This document shows, in pieces, positions 14,126 to 14,745 of a stretch of 14,745 nt of DNA (positions within the stretch are counted from its first letter, which is position 1; each line of letters begins with the position of its first letter). The stretch covers positions 1 to 14,745 of the forward strand of contig JAHCKJ010000027.1 of the NCBI GenBank assembly GCA_026125835.1, read 5' to 3'. The notes below the pieces were generated by a model. The model did not search any database and was not told the DNA's origin. It worked only from the letters and a program-made list of their open reading frames with translations. The translations under genes were made by a program, and so were the position numbers. Source of the stretch: Sphingopyxis sp. (GTDB lineage: Bacteria; Pseudomonadota; Alphaproteobacteria; Sphingomonadales; Sphingomonadaceae).

Positions 14126-14745
14126 TTAAAAGCCGTACACCAACGTGAACCGCGTCTGGGTATCGACGCTTTCGATGCCAGGCGGCGGGCTGGTGTCGAT
14201 CTGCGCCGAATAGGCGAAGCGCGCCGACAGCGCGCCGGTGAGCTTGGCATTGAGCGCGGTCAGCGAGCTGGTCGACAAGTTCGCCTCGCCGATGATTGTC
14301 GATGCCACCTGCGTCAGCCGCAAGGTCGGTGAAATCTGCCAGCCGAAATCCAGACCCGCAAGCGCGGTCAGTTCGGTATCCTCGCCGCCACGGACAAAAT
14401 CGGTCTGGCGAAAAGCCGGACCGCCCTTCAGGCTGAGCGTGGTCTTCTTGTTGTCGAGCAGCTTGTATCCGAAGCCACCCGACAGGTTCCACCGCGTGTC
14501 GTAACCCAGGATCCGGTCCTTCTCCCACCGCGCCAGGCCATAAGCGAAACTGCGGTCGTCGATCCGGTATTGCGGCTCCAGCTCGGCAACATAGCGTTCG
14601 ACAGAGGTGCGGCCGTTGGTGCGTTGGTAATCGGCCTGCGCGCGCAATTTATAGGTCCAGTCGATCCCCTTGCGGGCCACCGCCACGCCGGCGCTCAGCC
14701 CCGCCGACCTGGTGTTGCCGCTGCTCTGCGACGCGCCGATCTGTC
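14126..14745 (-). CDS. DUF481 (YdiY-like) outer-membrane protein, C-terminal part
   Basis: About 205 residues are present; the N-terminus lies beyond the window. The sequence is a series of amphipathic beta strands alternating with turns, such as DWTYKLRAQADYQRTNG, RSFAYGLARWEKDRILGYD, WNLSGGFGYKLL and TALAGLDFGWQISPTLRLTQ, and it ends in the aromatic TRFTLVYGF typical of outer-membrane barrels recognised by the Bam machinery. The spacing of AYGLARWEKDR and GYKLLDNKKT fits DUF481 (salt-induced outer-membrane protein YdiY family). Function beyond an outer-membrane barrel is unknown. The frame is open to the window edge, and the internal GTG at 14686 is not the start. It is convergent with the M20-family gene. 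Confidence 0.85.
   Translation of the reverse strand, partial: QIGASQSSGNTRSAGLSAGVAVARKGIDWTYKLRAQADYQRTNGRTSVERYVAELEPQYRIDDRSFAYGLARWEKDRILGYDTRWNLSGGFGYKLLDNKKTTLSLKGGPAFRQTDFVRGGEDTELTALAGLDFGWQISPTLRLTQVASTIIGEANLSTSSLTALNAKLTGALSARFAYSAQIDTSPPPGIESVDTQTRFTLVYGF

Noticed and set aside
12481..14250. 589-codon minus-strand open frame opposite the M20-family gene
   Set aside because: Arg/Gly/Ala-rich without a family. The sense strand has a Tat signal, a ribosome site and M20 motifs.

Overview
The window is GC-rich alphaproteobacterial DNA. The protein families point to Sphingomonadales, probably a Sphingopyxis- or Sphingomonas-like chromosome: a fused PabB/PabC, a MerC-domain protein beside a Zur-type regulator, a class I fumarase, a DUF481 outer-membrane protein and a Tat-exported M20 protein. 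Taxonomy is inferred from protein character alone. There is no tRNA, rRNA, CRISPR array, transposase or prophage gene. The genes fill the window, and no gene-free stretch exceeds about 230 bases.

Left part (1-4168, all minus strand). At the edge lies the start of an exported protein, translationally coupled to a 35-residue membrane peptide, with a CRP/FNR-like inverted repeat upstream. Next come an aspartate-type aminotransferase, a bifunctional aminodeoxychorismate synthase/lyase (p-aminobenzoate branch of folate synthesis), and a small secreted protein of unknown function that probably shares an mRNA with it. The pabB start codon is packed against two inverted repeats.

Middle (4169-8541). 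A fatty-acyl-CoA ligase (plus strand) runs divergently from the secreted protein. A perfect 16-bp palindrome in the shared spacer is a good operator candidate. Convergent to it is a minus-strand cluster of GT4 glycosyltransferase, ECF sigma factor and cysteine-free membrane anti-sigma factor. The last two genes overlap.

Right-middle (8542-12063, plus strand). A four-helix MerC-domain protein is followed by a Zur-family regulator, an unrecognised multi-pass membrane protein and a [4Fe-4S] class I fumarase. A Zur-like operator candidate lies before the merC gene, which suggests a role in zinc rather than mercury.

Right end (12064-14745). Immediately after fumarase lies a 5'-truncated hicA toxin remnant of lower GC whose end still overlaps an intact hicB antitoxin by the usual ATGA: a decayed toxin-antitoxin module. 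Then comes a Tat-exported M20-family protein in which three of the five expected metal ligands appear replaced, while the catalytic glutamate and two histidines remain. It converges, across a REP-like hairpin, on a partial DUF481 outer-membrane beta-barrel gene.

Most of the window is ordinary housekeeping. The items most worth follow-up are the metal-site-altered M20 protein, the decayed hicAB module, the palindrome before fadD, the MerC/Zur pairing, and the glycosyltransferase/ECF cluster.
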